The notes under the pieces: generated by a model
Seen by the model: the letters and a program-made list of their open reading frames with translations, nothing else
Databases searched by the model: none
Told to the model about the DNA's origin: nothing
Shown here: one piece after another, positions 43,745 to 55,800 of the stretch
Position numbering within the stretch: the stretch's first letter is position 1
Layout: every line of letters begins with the position of its first letter
Position numbers and translations under genes: made by a program
From: Diploptera punctata
Taxonomy: Eukaryota; Arthropoda; Insecta; Blattodea; Blaberidae
Reading direction: 5' to 3'
Assembly: GCA_030220185.1 (NCBI GenBank)
Contig: JASPKZ010008350.1
Coordinates: forward strand, 2,446,001-2,510,000
Length of the DNA stretch: 64,000 bases

Positions 43745-44113
43745 GCGGAGGCAGGGGCAGAAGAAGAAGAAGAAGGAAGAAGAAGAAGAAGAAGATAGAA
43801 GAAGGTAGAAGAAGGGGAAGAGGAAGAAGAGGAGGAAGAAGAAGAAGAGGAGGAAGAAGAGGAAGAGGAGGAGAGAAGGACAGGAAGGGCAACAAGAGGA
43901 AGAAAGAAGAAGAAGAAGAAGAAGAAGAAGAGGAAGAGGAAGAAGAGGCGGAAGAAGAAGAGAAGAAGAAGAGGAAGAAGAAGAAGAGAAGAGGAAGAGG
44001 AAGAATGAAGAAGAAGAAGAGGAAGAAGAAGAGGAAGAGGAAGAAGAGGAAGACGAAGAGAGAGGAAGAAGAAGAAGAAGAAGAGAGAAGAGGAAGAAGA
44101 AGAGAGAGAAGAA

Positions 44114-44166
<53 letters not shown>

Positions 44167-44179
44167 GGAAGAAGAAGAC

Positions 44180-44220
<41 letters not shown>

Positions 44221-44515
44221 AGAAGAAGAGGAAGAAGAAGAAGAGGAAGAAGAAGAAGACGAAGAGAAGAAGAAGAAGAAGACGAGTAGAAGAAAGAAGA
44301 AGAGGAAGAAGAAGAAGAAGAGGAAGAAGAAGAAGAACAGGAAGAAGAGGAAGAACAGGAAGAAGAAGAAGAAGAGGAAGGAAGAAGAAGAAGAAGAGAA
44401 GAAGAAGAAGAAGAGGATAGAAGAAGAAGAGGATAGAAGAAGAGAGAAGAGTAAGAAGAAGATGAAGAGGAAGAAGAAGAAGAAGAGGAAGAAGAATAAT
44501 AATAATAAGGAAGAA
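43745..44515. repeat. (GAA)n/(GGAAGA)n polypurine array 1
   Basis: About 770 bp, purines on the plus strand. Lys/Arg/Glu-rich and Ser/Phe-rich frames across it are artefacts. Confidence 0.97.
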
Positions 44516-44750
44516 AGAAGCATTAATTTAATAATAATAAGCTAATATAATAGTAAAGAATAAGTAATATTATTACTAATATAATAATAATGATAATTAT
44601 AATAAGAATAATAATATATAATTATAATATTAATAATAATAATATTATTATAAGAATAATATAATAATATGAATAATAATAATAATAAATTAATAATAAT
44701 AACATAATATTAATAATAATAAGAATAATATTAATAATAATAATATTAAA
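44516..44750. repeat. (AAT)n imperfect array
   Basis: AAT/ATT mixture between polypurine array 1 and LINE copy 1 of the mosaic. Confidence 0.9.
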
Positions 44751-44751
44751 A

Positions 44752-45127
44752 AAATAAATCACATCTTTATCGTATTGGAATATTAAACAACGCAACCTGT
44801 GCATGTAGAAAAGCAATTCAAAATGTAGAACATCTCCTTTATAATTGTGAATTGGCAGCAGCATTCTAGAAATAAGTTGAACGAAGAGAGAATCAGCAAA
44901 GAAGGTAGGGTACATGGCCTGTGACGGAGGAAAGAGACTAATACACAAATCTTTAAAACATTTCGAAAAAATATATAAAAACAATAGTGTACGCAACTGA
45001 GTGATTAACAAGTGACGAAGATAAAAAAAACATGTAAACCAAAACCAAATATGTGATGTATGTAATGTTATGTTATCTGATTTTATGTTTGTTATGTTAT
45101 GCATGTAATATTATACGGTAATGGGGA
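44752..45127 (+). mobile_element. RNase-H LINE, 3' end, copy 1
   Basis: Matches the last 390 bp of copy 3: AAATCACATCTTTATCG, AACGCAACCTGTGCATGTAG, AGTGATTAACAAGTGACGAAG and GTAATGGGGATGCTG. Contains only the end of the ORF and the 3' UTR, followed by an (AAT)n tail. Confidence 0.8.
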
Positions 45128-45149
45128 TGCTGTGAAAAAAAAAATAATG

Positions 45150-45262
45150 TAAAAAAAAATAATATTAATAATAATAATAATAATATTAATAATAATAATA
45201 ATATTAATAATAATAATATTAATAATAATAATATTAATATTAATAATATTAATAATATTAAT
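45150..45262. repeat. (AAT)n array between facing LINE 3' ends
   Basis: Symmetry centre: copy 1 enters from the left (+) and copy 2 from the right (-). Confidence 0.9.
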
Positions 45263-45286
45263 AATTTTTTTTTTTTCATTTATTTT

Positions 45287-47395
45287 TTTTTTTTCAGCAT
45301 GCCCCATTACCGTAGTAATATTACATGCATAACATAACAACATAAAATCAGATTTACATAACATTACATAACATCAATATTTTGTTTTGTTTACTGTTTT
45401 TTTTTTATCTTCGTCACTTGTTAATCACTCATTTTCGTACACTATTGTTTTTATATATTTTTTGAAATGTCTTAAATATTTGTGTATTAGGTCTTTCTCC
45501 GTCACAGTGTTGTTGTTCCTCCTTCTTTGCTGATTTTTCTTCAACTTATTCTAGAATGCTGCTGCAATTTCACAATATAAAGGAGATGTTTCTAAATTTT
45601 GAATTGCTTTTCTACACGGCACAGGTTGCGTTGTTTAATATTCCAATGCGGTTAAAGATTGTGATTTATTTTTCCATGACCAGTTACCATTCAGAAAATT
45701 CTGGAGTTATTTCACATTTAAGTTTTAATCTGTCTTGACGATGGGAAGAACTTCTTACATGTTGCTCCTTTATCTGCGTTGTCCCTGCGTTCTGGCCATT
45801 AATGGTTCCTTCTTTTTTTACTGGGCAAGCTCATTGATGATTAGGTATTTTTGTATATTCTACGGTTACGCTGGTTTCTGTTGCAGCTGTTTTGCCAATT
45901 GATCTGCAATTCATTCCCATAAATTCCACAAATGTGATTTTATCCCGCCGAAATGTACTATCCAATTTTGTTCCCTGAGTTTGCTATTGTTTGTCTTATT
46001 TTTGATATGATGTATCCCTGTTTGAAGTTGTTTTTAATAGGTCGAGGGTAACTTGACTATCTGTATAAACTGCAACAAGACTTTGTCAGGCTGATTTGGT
46101 CAATTGATGGTATTGCTTCTAGAGCTTTAAGATGTTCCTATCTGTTCAGCTTGATTATTTGAGCAACGATTGGACAGTTTGGGCTTTTTGTATGCTCTTA
46201 AATTTCCGTTTTTCAAGATAACTGCAGCAGCCCCTACCATTCCTTGGAATTTACTTCCATCAGTGTATATTTTTATTTTGTAGTTGTTCGATTTTCAATG
46301 TCGCCCACATTAATTCTTTCTGCCGGATGTGGCCACTCCTCCTTTTTGAGTGGTATTCAATGTTTGTGTGCTCATCGTGTATGGCTCTATATAACTGGGC
46401 TGTTTCTTGTATACTGATAGTTATGGGTTAATTCCAGCTAAGATCAAGATACTTCATATGGTAATGTTTTATAGGCTTTGGTTATGGTGACATTTATAAT
46501 TCTTTGAACCCTCTTCAACTTTTTTAAATTTTTTTGTTTTTTAATTCTTCCTCCCATTATGGGGGCCCACATATGTTACCATAGGCAAGATTGCTCCATT
46601 GTATATAGTCCTTAATGCTTTATGTCCCAGTCCACCCTGCAATCTAGCTGCCTTTCTAAACATGTTCATTAGGCTCATAGCCTTGTTAGTTGTTATCTCA
46701 ATGTGTTTATCAAAGCTAGTTTGCAATTAAAGTGGTTCCTAGATATTTCATTCTTGAATTGCTTGATGGGTTCATGGTTGACTGTATACACGATATTTTA
46801 TTAATTGAGGTCCTTTTCTTGTATTAACATTGCTGTGGACTTGGATTCATTCTAATGTTGATTTTGTTATGTTAGCCCATAATTCTATTTTTCTTATGTC
46901 AGTATTTGCGTAATTTTCTGGCCTCATTGTCGTTACTCCTGTTGAGAGAAGTATTAGGTCGTCAGCGAAAGCTGTTAACATTAGAGTGATTTGAGAAGTT
47001 AGATCAACAGTGAGTTTGTACATGATAGTCCAACATCCAGGGTCGCTACATGATCCTTTTGGGCTCCTTTGGTTACTTCCTTTGTACTCTAAGCGTATTC
47101 ACTGAGAACATTGCAGTCTGTCTTGAAATAATTCGTGCTAAAATGTTAGATTTTTTGGACATTTAAGTTTTTTAGATTGTATAGATGCTCGGCCACCATG
47201 CCGCGTCGAATGCACCTTTACCATCTAGATTACCAGAACTACCTTGTTTTATCTCAGGCTCTGTTTATGATTTTTGTAACCTCCATCATGTTCTATGTTC
47301 TACTTGTGGGGTACATCCAAATTTGGTTGTTATTAAGTAATTGTCTTGTACTGGTGATGTCGAATTCTTCGATGAGTAGCTCTCCCGTACGTTAA
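45287..47395 (-). mobile_element. RNase-H LINE, copy 2, longest copy
   Basis: Minus strand from 47395: KGAFDAAWWPSI (RT motif A), KGAQKGSCSGPGCWTIMYK (motif B, in the QGSCSGP style of R1/I/LOA-group LINEs), AFADDLILLSTG (motif C near 46950-46972), TIYNGAILPMVTYVGPH, then an RNase H region and the shared 3' UTR. Multiple stops and frameshifts. 5' truncated just before motif A, where it meets the next polypurine array. Confidence 0.75.
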
Positions 47396-48070
47396 TAATA
47401 AGAAGAATCAGAAGAAGAGGAAGAAGAAGAAGAGGAAGAAGAAGAAGAGTGAAGGAAAGCAGAGGAAGAGGAAGAAGAAGAAGAAGAGGAAGAAGGAAGA
47501 AGAAGAAGAAGAAGAAGAAGGAAGAAGAAGAGAGGAGAAGGAAAGAGGAGAAGAAGAAGAGGAAGACGGAAGAAGAGGAGAAGAAGAGAGGAAGAAGAAG
47601 AAGATGAAGAGGAAGGAGAGAAGAGGAAGAAGGGAGAGGAAGGGAAGAAGAGGAAGAAAGAGTAGGAAGATGACGAAGGAAGAAGAAGAAGAGGATGAAG
47701 AAGAGAAGAGTATAGAGAAGAAGAGGAAGAAGAAGAGGAAGAAAGAGGAAGAGGAAGAGGAAGAGAAGAGAAGAAGAAGAGGAGGCGGAGAAGGAGAGGA
47801 AGGAGGAAGAAGAAGGAGAGGAAGAAGAGAAGAGTAAGAGAAGAAGAGGAAGAAGAAGAAGATGAAGAAGAAGAGGAAGAAGAAGAAGAGGAGAAGAAGA
47901 AGAGGAAGAGGAAGAAGGAGGAGAAGCAGAAGAGGAAGATGAAGAAGAAGAGGAAGAGGAAGAAGAAGAGGAAGAGGAAGAAGAAGAGGAAGCGGAAGAA
48001 GAGGAGGAAGAAGAAGACGGAAGAGGGAGAGAAGAAGAAGAAGAGGAAAAGAAGAGGAAGAATGATTAAT
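47396..48070. repeat. (GAA)n polypurine array 2
   Basis: About 675 bp, purines on the plus strand again. Confidence 0.97.
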
Positions 48071-48109
48071 AGAAGAGATTAAGAAGAAGAATAATCGGGA
48101 AGAAGAGAA

Positions 48110-48745
48110 GAAGATGAAGAAAATGTAAAGAATAATAAGTTAATATTAATAATAATAGTGAATAAGAATAATAGGAAGAATAATAATAATAATGTTCATA
48201 ATAATACTATAATAATAATAATAAAATAATAAGAAGAATAATATTAATAATAATTAATAATAATAATAATAATATTAATAAGATAATAATATTAATGATA
48301 ATAATAATAATGATATGTTATAATGATAATATTAATAATGATAATATTAATAATGATAATATTAATAATGATAATAATAATGTAATAATAATAATGATAA
48401 TAATAATAATAATAATATTAATTAATAATATTATAATAATAATAATAGTAATAATAATAAGAATAATAATAATAATAGTGAAGAGTAATATCATAATAAT
48501 ATAAGAATAGTAATAAGTGAATAATAAATAATAATATGGTAATCATAATTAATAATTATAATATTATATTATAATATAATAATATTAAAATAATAATAAT
48601 ATTAATAATAATAATAATAATATTAATAATAATAATAATAATATTAATAATAATAATAATATTAATAATAATAATAATAATATTAATAATAATAATAATA
48701 ATATTAATAATAATAATATTAATAATAATAATAATATTAATAATC
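48110..48745. repeat. (AAT)n array, long and imperfect
   Basis: About 630 bp of AAT/ATT, with higher-order blocks such as AATAATGATAATATT and, in the last 150 bp, regular AATATTAATAATAAT. Confidence 0.92.
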
Positions 48746-50098
48746 TATATACAATGGAGCAATCTTGCCTATGTTAACATATGGGGCCCCAATATGGGAG
48801 GAAGAATTAAGAAAACAAAAAAATTTAAAAAAGTAGAAGAGGGTTCAAAGAATTATAAATGTCACCATAGCCAAAGCCTATAAAACATTACCATATGAAG
48901 TATCTTGTATCTTAGCTGGAATTAAACCCATAACTATCAGTATACAAGAAACAGCCCAGTTATATAGAGCCATACACGATGAGCACACAAACATTGACAT
49001 ACCACTCAAAAAGGAGGAGTGGCCACATCCGGCAGAAAGAATTAATGTGGGCGACATTGAAGAATCGAACAACTACAAAATAAAAATATACACTGATGGC
49101 AGTAAATTCCAAGGAATGGTGGGGGCTGCTGCAGTTATCTTGAAAAACGGAAAAATTAGAGCATACAATAAAAGCCAAACTGTCCAATCGTTGCTCAAAT
49201 AATCAAGCTGAACAGATAGGAATTCTTAAAGCTCTAGAAGCAATACCATCAATTGACCAAATCAGCTCTGAACAAAGTCTTGTTGCAGTTTTATACAGAT
49301 AGTCAAGTTACTCTTCGACCTAATTAAAAACAACTTCAAACAGGGATACATCATATCAAAAATAAGACAAACAATAGCAAAACTCAGGGAACAAATTTGG
49401 GATAGTACATTTCAGCTGGATAAAATTCACATGTTGGAATTTATGGGAATGAAATGGCAGATCAATTGGCAAAACATGCTGCAACAGAAACCAGCGTAAT
49501 CGTAGAATATACAAAAATACCTAAATCATCAATAGTTGCCCAAGTAAAAGAAGAAGGAACCATTAAATGGCAGAGAACGAATGGGACAACGCAGATAAAG
49601 GAGCCACATGTAAGAAGTTCTTCCCATCAGTCAGAGACAGATTAAAAACTTAAATGTGACAATAACTCCAGAATTTTCTGAAATGGTTAACTGGTCATGG
49701 AAAAAAAATAAATCACATCTTTATCGCATTGGAATATTAAACAACGCAACCTGTCCATGTAGAAAAGCCAATTCAAAATGTAGAGCATCTCCTTTATAAT
49801 TGTGAATTGCAGCAGCATTCTAGAAATAAGTTGAAAGAAGAAATCAAACAAAGAAGGAGGAACATGGCCTGTGGACGGAGAAAGACCTAATACACAAATA
49901 TTTAAGACATTTCAAAAAAATATATAAAAACAATAGTGTCCGAAAAGAGTGATTAACAAGTGACGAAGATAAAAAAAACATGTAAACAAAAACCAAATAT
50001 GTGATGTTATGTAATGTTATGTAATCTGATTTTATGTTTGTTATGTTATGCATGTAATATTACTACGGTAATGGGGCATGCTGAAAAAAAAATAAATG
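48746..50098 (+). mobile_element. RNase-H LINE, copy 3
   Basis: Starts ATCTATATACAATGGAGCAA (the IYNGAILP point) and carries the C-terminal half. The RNase H domain is visible despite frameshifts: KIYTDGSKFQGMVGAAAVIL (D codon near 49095-49097), NNQAEQIGILKALE (E), YTDSQ (D) and GNEMADQLAKHAATE (final D). The presence of RNase H points to an I/LOA-type LINE rather than CR1. Ends GGTAATGGGGCATGCTG, then (AAT)n. Confidence 0.8.
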
Positions 50099-50107
50099 AA
50101 AAAAAAA

Positions 50108-50236
50108 TATTATTAATAATAATAATAATAATATTAATAATAATATCAATAATATTAATAATAATATCAATAATATTAATAATAATATCAATAATATTAA
50201 TAATAATATTAATAATAATAGTAATAATAACAATAT
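50108..50236. repeat. (AAT)n tail array
   Basis: AATATTAATAATAATATC units repeated four times in its centre. Confidence 0.92.
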
Positions 50237-50588
50237 TTTTAAATTAAATTAATCCTATAAACTTACTTGTTACAGGCGTAACATCGGTAATTTATCACAT
50301 TATTTCCACAATAAATTAATATTTACCGCGAATGCCTGATTTACAGTTATGTAACAGCGTTAGGAATGCAGTATTGATTTCGCTACGATGGAAATTTAGT
50401 CTGCCAGCATTTACTAAAAACAGTACAGCAAAATTCGTTTTCTTCATGTGCCTATTTAAATAATAAATACACAAAGTGCTGAAAGTGATCTGAGACTTTA
50501 ACTGCTGTGGTTCCTCATTTCAAAGCTCTGTGCCATGGAAAGCAGGCGCAACCTTCTCACTGAATTCCAAGGGAAAGGTGAGTAATTA
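50237..50588. other. No recognised gene
   Basis: AT-rich spacer. Confidence 0.4.
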
Positions 50589-50589
50589 C

Positions 50590-51306
50590 AATGACTATTT
50601 AACTCATGCGCCAAATGGGAGTCAATGACCAATATCGTTTCAATGATTTCTGTTTTACAACCAATCAGAGTCGTGTTTCACGAAATATTTATCAGTGTTA
50701 TAATTACCATATTAAAGAAAGCTTCTCCTTTTTAATATTCTGAACAGGTCTGACCATTATTTTGCAGTGACTGAGCCTGTGAGAAATACGGCTACCAGAT
50801 TGTATATATGGTGCATGAATGTCAACACATGCCGCATGCGGGAGTTAATATAAAAACATTTGTAGCAATTGATTATACCACCAAAAAAAGAAACCACTAT
50901 TTGCACTTTCTTAAAAGTATTTTTCCCAGGTAACAATCCAGAAAAATATAATTGTAATATTTACATCTTATGACATCAGAAATTAATTATTCTACAGTGT
51001 GATGTGTTTCATTTTTTCTCCACTAGAGAGCATTCTTACAATATTGCGTTCCTTTGGCAATAAATAGTATGATCTGGTTGCAGTGATAAACAAAAGAAGC
51101 TGATGAAGCGTACCTATCGTTTCTCATTTGTTTTCAATCATCGCCGTTTACATTATATATATATAAACATTTTAAAATAACTATAGTTAAATAATGATTT
51201 GTGAGTAAACAGCTTAATTTTATTCGTTAAATAGTCCTAACAAATGCCACTATTGATTTCCAAATTCTCTAGATAAATTGGAAATCACTCGTGGCATTAC
51301 TTATGA
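50590..51306 (+). mobile_element. HP copy 7, long form
   Basis: ATGACTATTTAACTCATGCG at the start, GTGGCATTACTTATGA at the end, and a very short hairpin (CTCTAGATAAATTGG). The middle carries a segment also found in copy 3 (ATACGGCTACCAGATTG). Confidence 0.8.
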
Positions 51307-51471
51307 AAACTTGTATTTATTATTGCAACTAAATCTATATGTTCTGTAACTTCTAAGCCGTAACTAGAATAACTTTAGGTTTTAACTGTTAAGGGTTGAG
51401 TTAATTTAAGGTTATTAAACTTTTCTTGGAATTAAATTTTATCCATGTCTACTGTATACATATTTAAAAGT

Positions 51472-51535
51472 CAGTGGTCCGCCCATCTCAGATCGTTTTG
51501 GAAGAGGTTCGCGAAGTCGAAAATGGAAACCACTG
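51472..51535. repeat. Tiny inverted-repeat element, hAT-like ends
   Basis: CAGTGGTCCGCCC at 51472 and GGAAACCACTG ending 51535. hAT ends commonly read CAGTGGT/ACCACTG, but no 8-bp duplication is visible. Confidence 0.3.
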
Positions 51536-51686
51536 CCTTAGGGTAAGGCTACTGAAAGAAATAACCTCCTCCAAATAGTTGTGGAGATGACCTTGAGCGG
51601 TAAATAAGACCAAATGACCTATAATAGCAGATATAATGTTAATAAGGTAGCGTAAAATGCAGAATAAATACCTGCAAGGAAGTTGT

Positions 51687-52577
51687 TTTCCGATACTTTT
51701 GAAATACAAAATGGGTTGAAGCAAGGAGATGCACTATCTCCCCTACTATGTAATTTTGTACTAGAGTATGCCATCACATCTTAAGAGGATGAAGGCCTTC
51801 AACTCAATGGTATTAATAAGCTGTTAGTTTAAGCTGACGATTTAGTACTATTGACCGATAGTGAGGAGATACTAAAGGACAACACGCACACACTACTGAG
51901 CAACAGTAAGAAATTGGGACTGGAAGTAAATATCAATAAAATTAGATATATGGTCATACATAGAAAAATAATTATATAATGGAAATGGACATCTAATAAA
52001 AAAATGAGGGAAATTGTAAGGAAGTGGCTGAATTCAAATACATACGAAAAATAATCACAAACAGGAATGAGATGCAAAAAGAAATTAAACATAGTCTAAA
52101 TTCTAGAAACGTTGCTATTATGCATTACAGAGACTCTTGGCGTCCCAACTCATTTCAGAAAACTTTAAACTGAAAATATATAATACTATTAATCTACCAG
52201 TTATATGATATGGACTCTTACTTTAAGGGAGGGAAGGAGATTACGAGTATTTGCGATGAACTACGTAGTCTTTATAGGAAGTCAGATATAATGAAAACTA
52301 AGTCTCGTAACTGCGATGGGCAGGACATGTTGCACGAATGGGGAATGAAAGACTTGCATTGAAGCTTCTTGTAGGAAAACTAGAGAGAAAACGCCCAGTT
52401 GATAGGCCAAGAATGAGGTGGGAGAATAACATTAACTATGATTTGAGGGAAGTAGATTATACAGGGGATGATTGGAAAACATTGGCTCAGGGTAGGGACG
52501 TATGTAGAGTTCATGTCCGCGCGGCAATGAACCTACGGGTTAGATAGTGCCAGTGAGTTAGTTAGTTTAGTTAGATA
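51687..52577 (+). mobile_element. LINE family R with RT motifs and 13-bp target duplication
   Basis: Flanked by GCAAGGAAGTTGT at 51674-51686 and 52578-52590. Contains NGLKQGDALSPLLCNFVLEY (RT motif B), ADDLVLLTDSEE (motif C), LLSNSKKLGLEVNINK, then a deleted CETWTLT region, GNERLALKLLVGKLERKRPV and AAMNLRVR. Tail AGTGAGTTAGTTAGTTTAGT. Extends further 5' than the other family-R copies. Stops and frameshifts throughout. Confidence 0.8.
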
Positions 52578-52590
52578 GCAAGGAAGTTGT

Positions 52591-53610
52591 CTTAGATGTA
52601 AACATATAAAAAATAAAAGTACATGGAGATAATAAAAGAGTAACTATAGGACAATTTTCTTATGAAAAGGTGAAACATTTCAAACATGTAACATCGTTGT
52701 TAAGATGTCAACGTCATATGAACGACAAAATTGTATACCAACTGAAAGCAGTAACATCTAGTTACTATTCAGTTCACGACCCGGTTTTTGACTGAAATAT
52801 AACACGTGACATTAACAAAACTATAATCTTAGCTATGCTACTCTATGGGCGTGAAACACAGTCTCTTACATTAAGGGAAGAAAATTCTTCTTCTTCTTCT
52901 TCTTCTTCACTTCACGGGCTAGGCAAATTGCCTGTTCCGCCTCACAGTTGTTCTGTCCATCTTTTCACTGGCCTTCCTACATTCCTTGAGCCTCTTGGCT
53001 TGTAGTTGAATGCTGCTCTTGGTAATCTTGATACATTCATTCTTTCCACGTGTGTAAACCATTTCTCTCTATATTCTCTGATTTTCTCATCCAATGGATA
53101 TATATTTAACTCTTCATTCCTTATCCGATCCAATCTTGTGCAGCCTTTTGTTCCTCTAAGAAATTTCATTTCTACGCTTTGTATTCTACTTTGCAATTTT
53201 TTGGTCATTACCCAAGTTTCGCTCTCATAAAGTAATGCAGGAAGAAAATGAGCTAAAATTAAATCGAATATAGGATCGTGAGACGAATATTCGGCCCTAT
53301 AAGAAATGGGATGGAGAATGGAGGAGGTTTCACAATGAGGAAGTCAATCATTTATATCGTTGTAATATTGTCGGAGTTAATAAGTATTGATTGATGATAT
53401 AGAGAGGTTACATAAGTCGAATGAGTGACTGTAGAAATGGTTTCAAAAATTGTACAGGGAGAACCTCAAGGAATATACCATTAGGAAGGCATAAGCCGAT
53501 GGTGGGAACATAATTATTGGATGAATTCTAGGGAAATGGCATCAAAGATTTCAACTAGATTCACTTGGTTAAAAATAAGAAACGGCGAAGGGCCTCATCC
53601 ATAGGTAATA
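52591..53610 (+). mobile_element. LINE (plus), split by a minus-strand LINE
   Basis: Coding pieces: QLKAVTSSYYSVHDPVF, INKTIILAMLLYGRETQSLT (post-RT region) before 52885, then RPYKKWDGEWRRFHNEEVNH after 53240. The family-R copy at 51687 also sits inside or at the edge of this element. Confidence 0.65.
52886..53239 (-). mobile_element. LINE 3' fragment with (GAA)n tail, inserted with TSD
   Basis: Target duplication GGAAGAAAAT at 52876-52885 and 53240-53249. Minus strand: QSRIQSVEMKFLRGTKGCTR, DEKIREYREKWFTHVERMNV and GRPVKRWTEQL, then the tail (plus-strand CTTCTTCTTCTTCTTCTTC at 52886). A 5'-truncated retrotransposed copy. Confidence 0.8.
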
Positions 53611-54029
53611 AAGTTAGTATTGCCATATCCTTGGATATTATAAAATTATTTCACAACATATGTTGTCATGGAATTAAACATAAAAATATATCTCAAACAA
53701 TAAATATTCACCTAAAACGTAAAAAAAAGAAAGAAAAAATCTGAAAACTGTACATCTTTTCTTAGATGAAGCCGAAGTGGAGTTTTCTACATGCATTACG
53801 ATAATTTTCGAAAATTAAGAAAGATTGAAATACCACACATAATCAAAAATTTAGGGATAGTTACTAAATATATTACATTTTGCGCTATGATACGCCGTAG
53901 AATGCAGTAAGAAACCATGGTTATTTTTTTGTATTTCACTAAATCACTGAATGATGATTATAATTATAAGGATGATGAAAATAACAATATTAATAATAAT
54001 ATTTTTTAAATTAGGAATATTCCACAATA
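53611..54029. other. No recognised gene
   Basis: AT-rich spacer. Confidence 0.4.
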
Positions 54030-54490
54030 CAGCGAATCTCTTTCAATCCAAAGTAATTTGTCGCCAGAAGTTCCTGTCTAGAGCACCTTCTTCCCTCAGA
54101 TCTCTAGCTTCCATACTTCACCTTACTCCATCCATCCAACGTTCTCTAGGTCTGCCTCTTCCATCTCTTCCATTAGCTTTCCAATTAAGAATCTTCTTTG
54201 GTATTCTCTCTTCTTCCATTCTTTTAAGGTGTCCGTACCATTTCAAACTTTTTCTTCAATTTTTTCTAATATGTTTTTTAACTTGAATAATTTCCCTTAT
54301 TGTGCTGTTTCTGACTTTATCTCTTCTTGAAATTCTTGTCGATCGCCTCCAAAAATTCATTTTTGGCTTGTTTTCTACTTACTCTCCTGGTTTCGGACCC
54401 ATATAATAAAATGCTTTGTAACAGAACTTGAAATATAGTTTTCTTCGTTCTGTATATTATATTTCTATTCCAAATCACTGAGTTCATCAA
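54030..54490 (-). mobile_element. LINE 3' half fragment
   Basis: Minus strand has LLYGSETRRVSRKQAKNEFL-like text and KNFKKR; lower-coordinate end GRPRERWMDGVR-like. The pattern fits a LINE post-RT tail; disrupted. Confidence 0.6.
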
Positions 54491-54514
54491 ACAATGATTA
54501 TTCTTCCATCAGTT

Positions 54515-54542
54515 AATAATAAGAATAATAAGAAGAAGTAAA

Positions 54543-54573
<31 letters not shown>

Positions 54574-54775
54574 AAGAAGAAGAAGAAGAAGAAAGAAGAA
54601 GAAGAAAGAAGAAGAAACGAAGAAGAAGAAGAAGAAAGAAGAAAAAGAAGAAGAAGAAAAAGAAGAAGAAGAAAAACAAGAAGAAGAATACCAAGAAGAA
54701 AACAAGAAGAAGAAGAAGAAAAGAAGAATAAGAAAGAAGAAGAAGAAGAAGACCAAGAATAAGACTAAGTGGGAA
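54515..54775. repeat. (GAA)n polypurine array 3
   Basis: About 260 bp with AAGAAAGAAG and AACAAG interruptions. Confidence 0.97.
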
Positions 54776-55134
54776 GATAGAAGACCAAATAATAATTAAT
54801 ACCAAGATAATAATAATTACAATAATAAGTACCAATAAGAATATTAATGAATAATAATAATACAAAGAATAAGAATAAGAATAATAATAAGAATAACAAC
54901 AATAATAATAAACCAACACAGAATGAATAGAAATACAACAATAATAATAGTACCAACAATAAAATAATACCAACAATAATAATATATACCAACAATAATA
55001 ATAATACCAACAATAATAATAATACCAACAATAATAATAATACCAACAATAATAATAATACCAACAATAATAATAATACCAATAATAATAATAATACCAA
55101 TAATAATAATAATACCAACAATAATAATAATACC

Positions 55135-55180
<46 letters not shown>

Positions 55181-55185
55181 TTTTA
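54776..55185. repeat. AAT-rich array with an 18-bp ACC-marked minisatellite
   Basis: From about 54950, ACCAACAATAATAATAAT repeats about nine times, then pure (AAT)n to 55180. Confidence 0.92.
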
Positions 55186-55800
55186 TTTAATGAATGCAGC
55201 TCTCATAACATTTTATTTCATTTTTGTATTTGGAAAAGAAAAAAAAAAATACAACCATACTTTCGTTTCTGATGTCCAGTTATACGAACCTAAGTGTGAA
55301 ATAAAAAAAAAAGATAATGCTGAAAATATGATATTATAGAGAATTTTTGTTGATATATATGAAGCACTTCTAGCTTAGAAAGCACCCATTTTTCCGTGCA
55401 GAGACGCGTCTTTTGTGAATTTTCGCTTGACCGTTGATATATGGTATCTAGCAGTTGCACATGGACTTCGGAATATGGCTCTTTGTAGTATTCTAGAATT
55501 CGAGAACGCTGAAAAGCAGAGTTTCATAGTTATAGATAACTAACTACTCGGTAAAATTTATTGGTGAAGTAAAACGCGTTGCGGAGAAATGTTATCGGTT
55601 TTAAACACTTTTAGTTACAATTAATTCGTAGATATTCATTTCCACTATACGTTTTATGATTACAAAATTGAAAAACAGGATATTTAAATATAATTATAAC
55701 GCATTTTGTTTATAAGGCAATTGTTATTTTCTTCAACTGAAACAGATATAAATAAACAAATAAGTTTAATTATATAACAGGAACACTAAAACGAACTTGA
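55186..55800. other. No recognised gene; possible LINE 3' tip at left edge
   Basis: GTTTTATTTAATGAATGCAG after (AAT)n could be a minus-strand LINE 3' UTR with its tail; the rest is AT-rich. Confidence 0.35.

Noticed and set aside
43333..44523. Arg/Lys/Glu-rich 318-codon frame (+) and Ser/Phe-rich 281-codon frame (-)
   Set aside because: Almost entirely a translation of the (GAA)n array; the non-repeat beginning shows no domain.
722..51306. HP elements as LTRs of a retrovirus-like element
   Set aside because: No TG..CA ends, no primer-binding site, no gag/pol between copies, and orientation is mixed.
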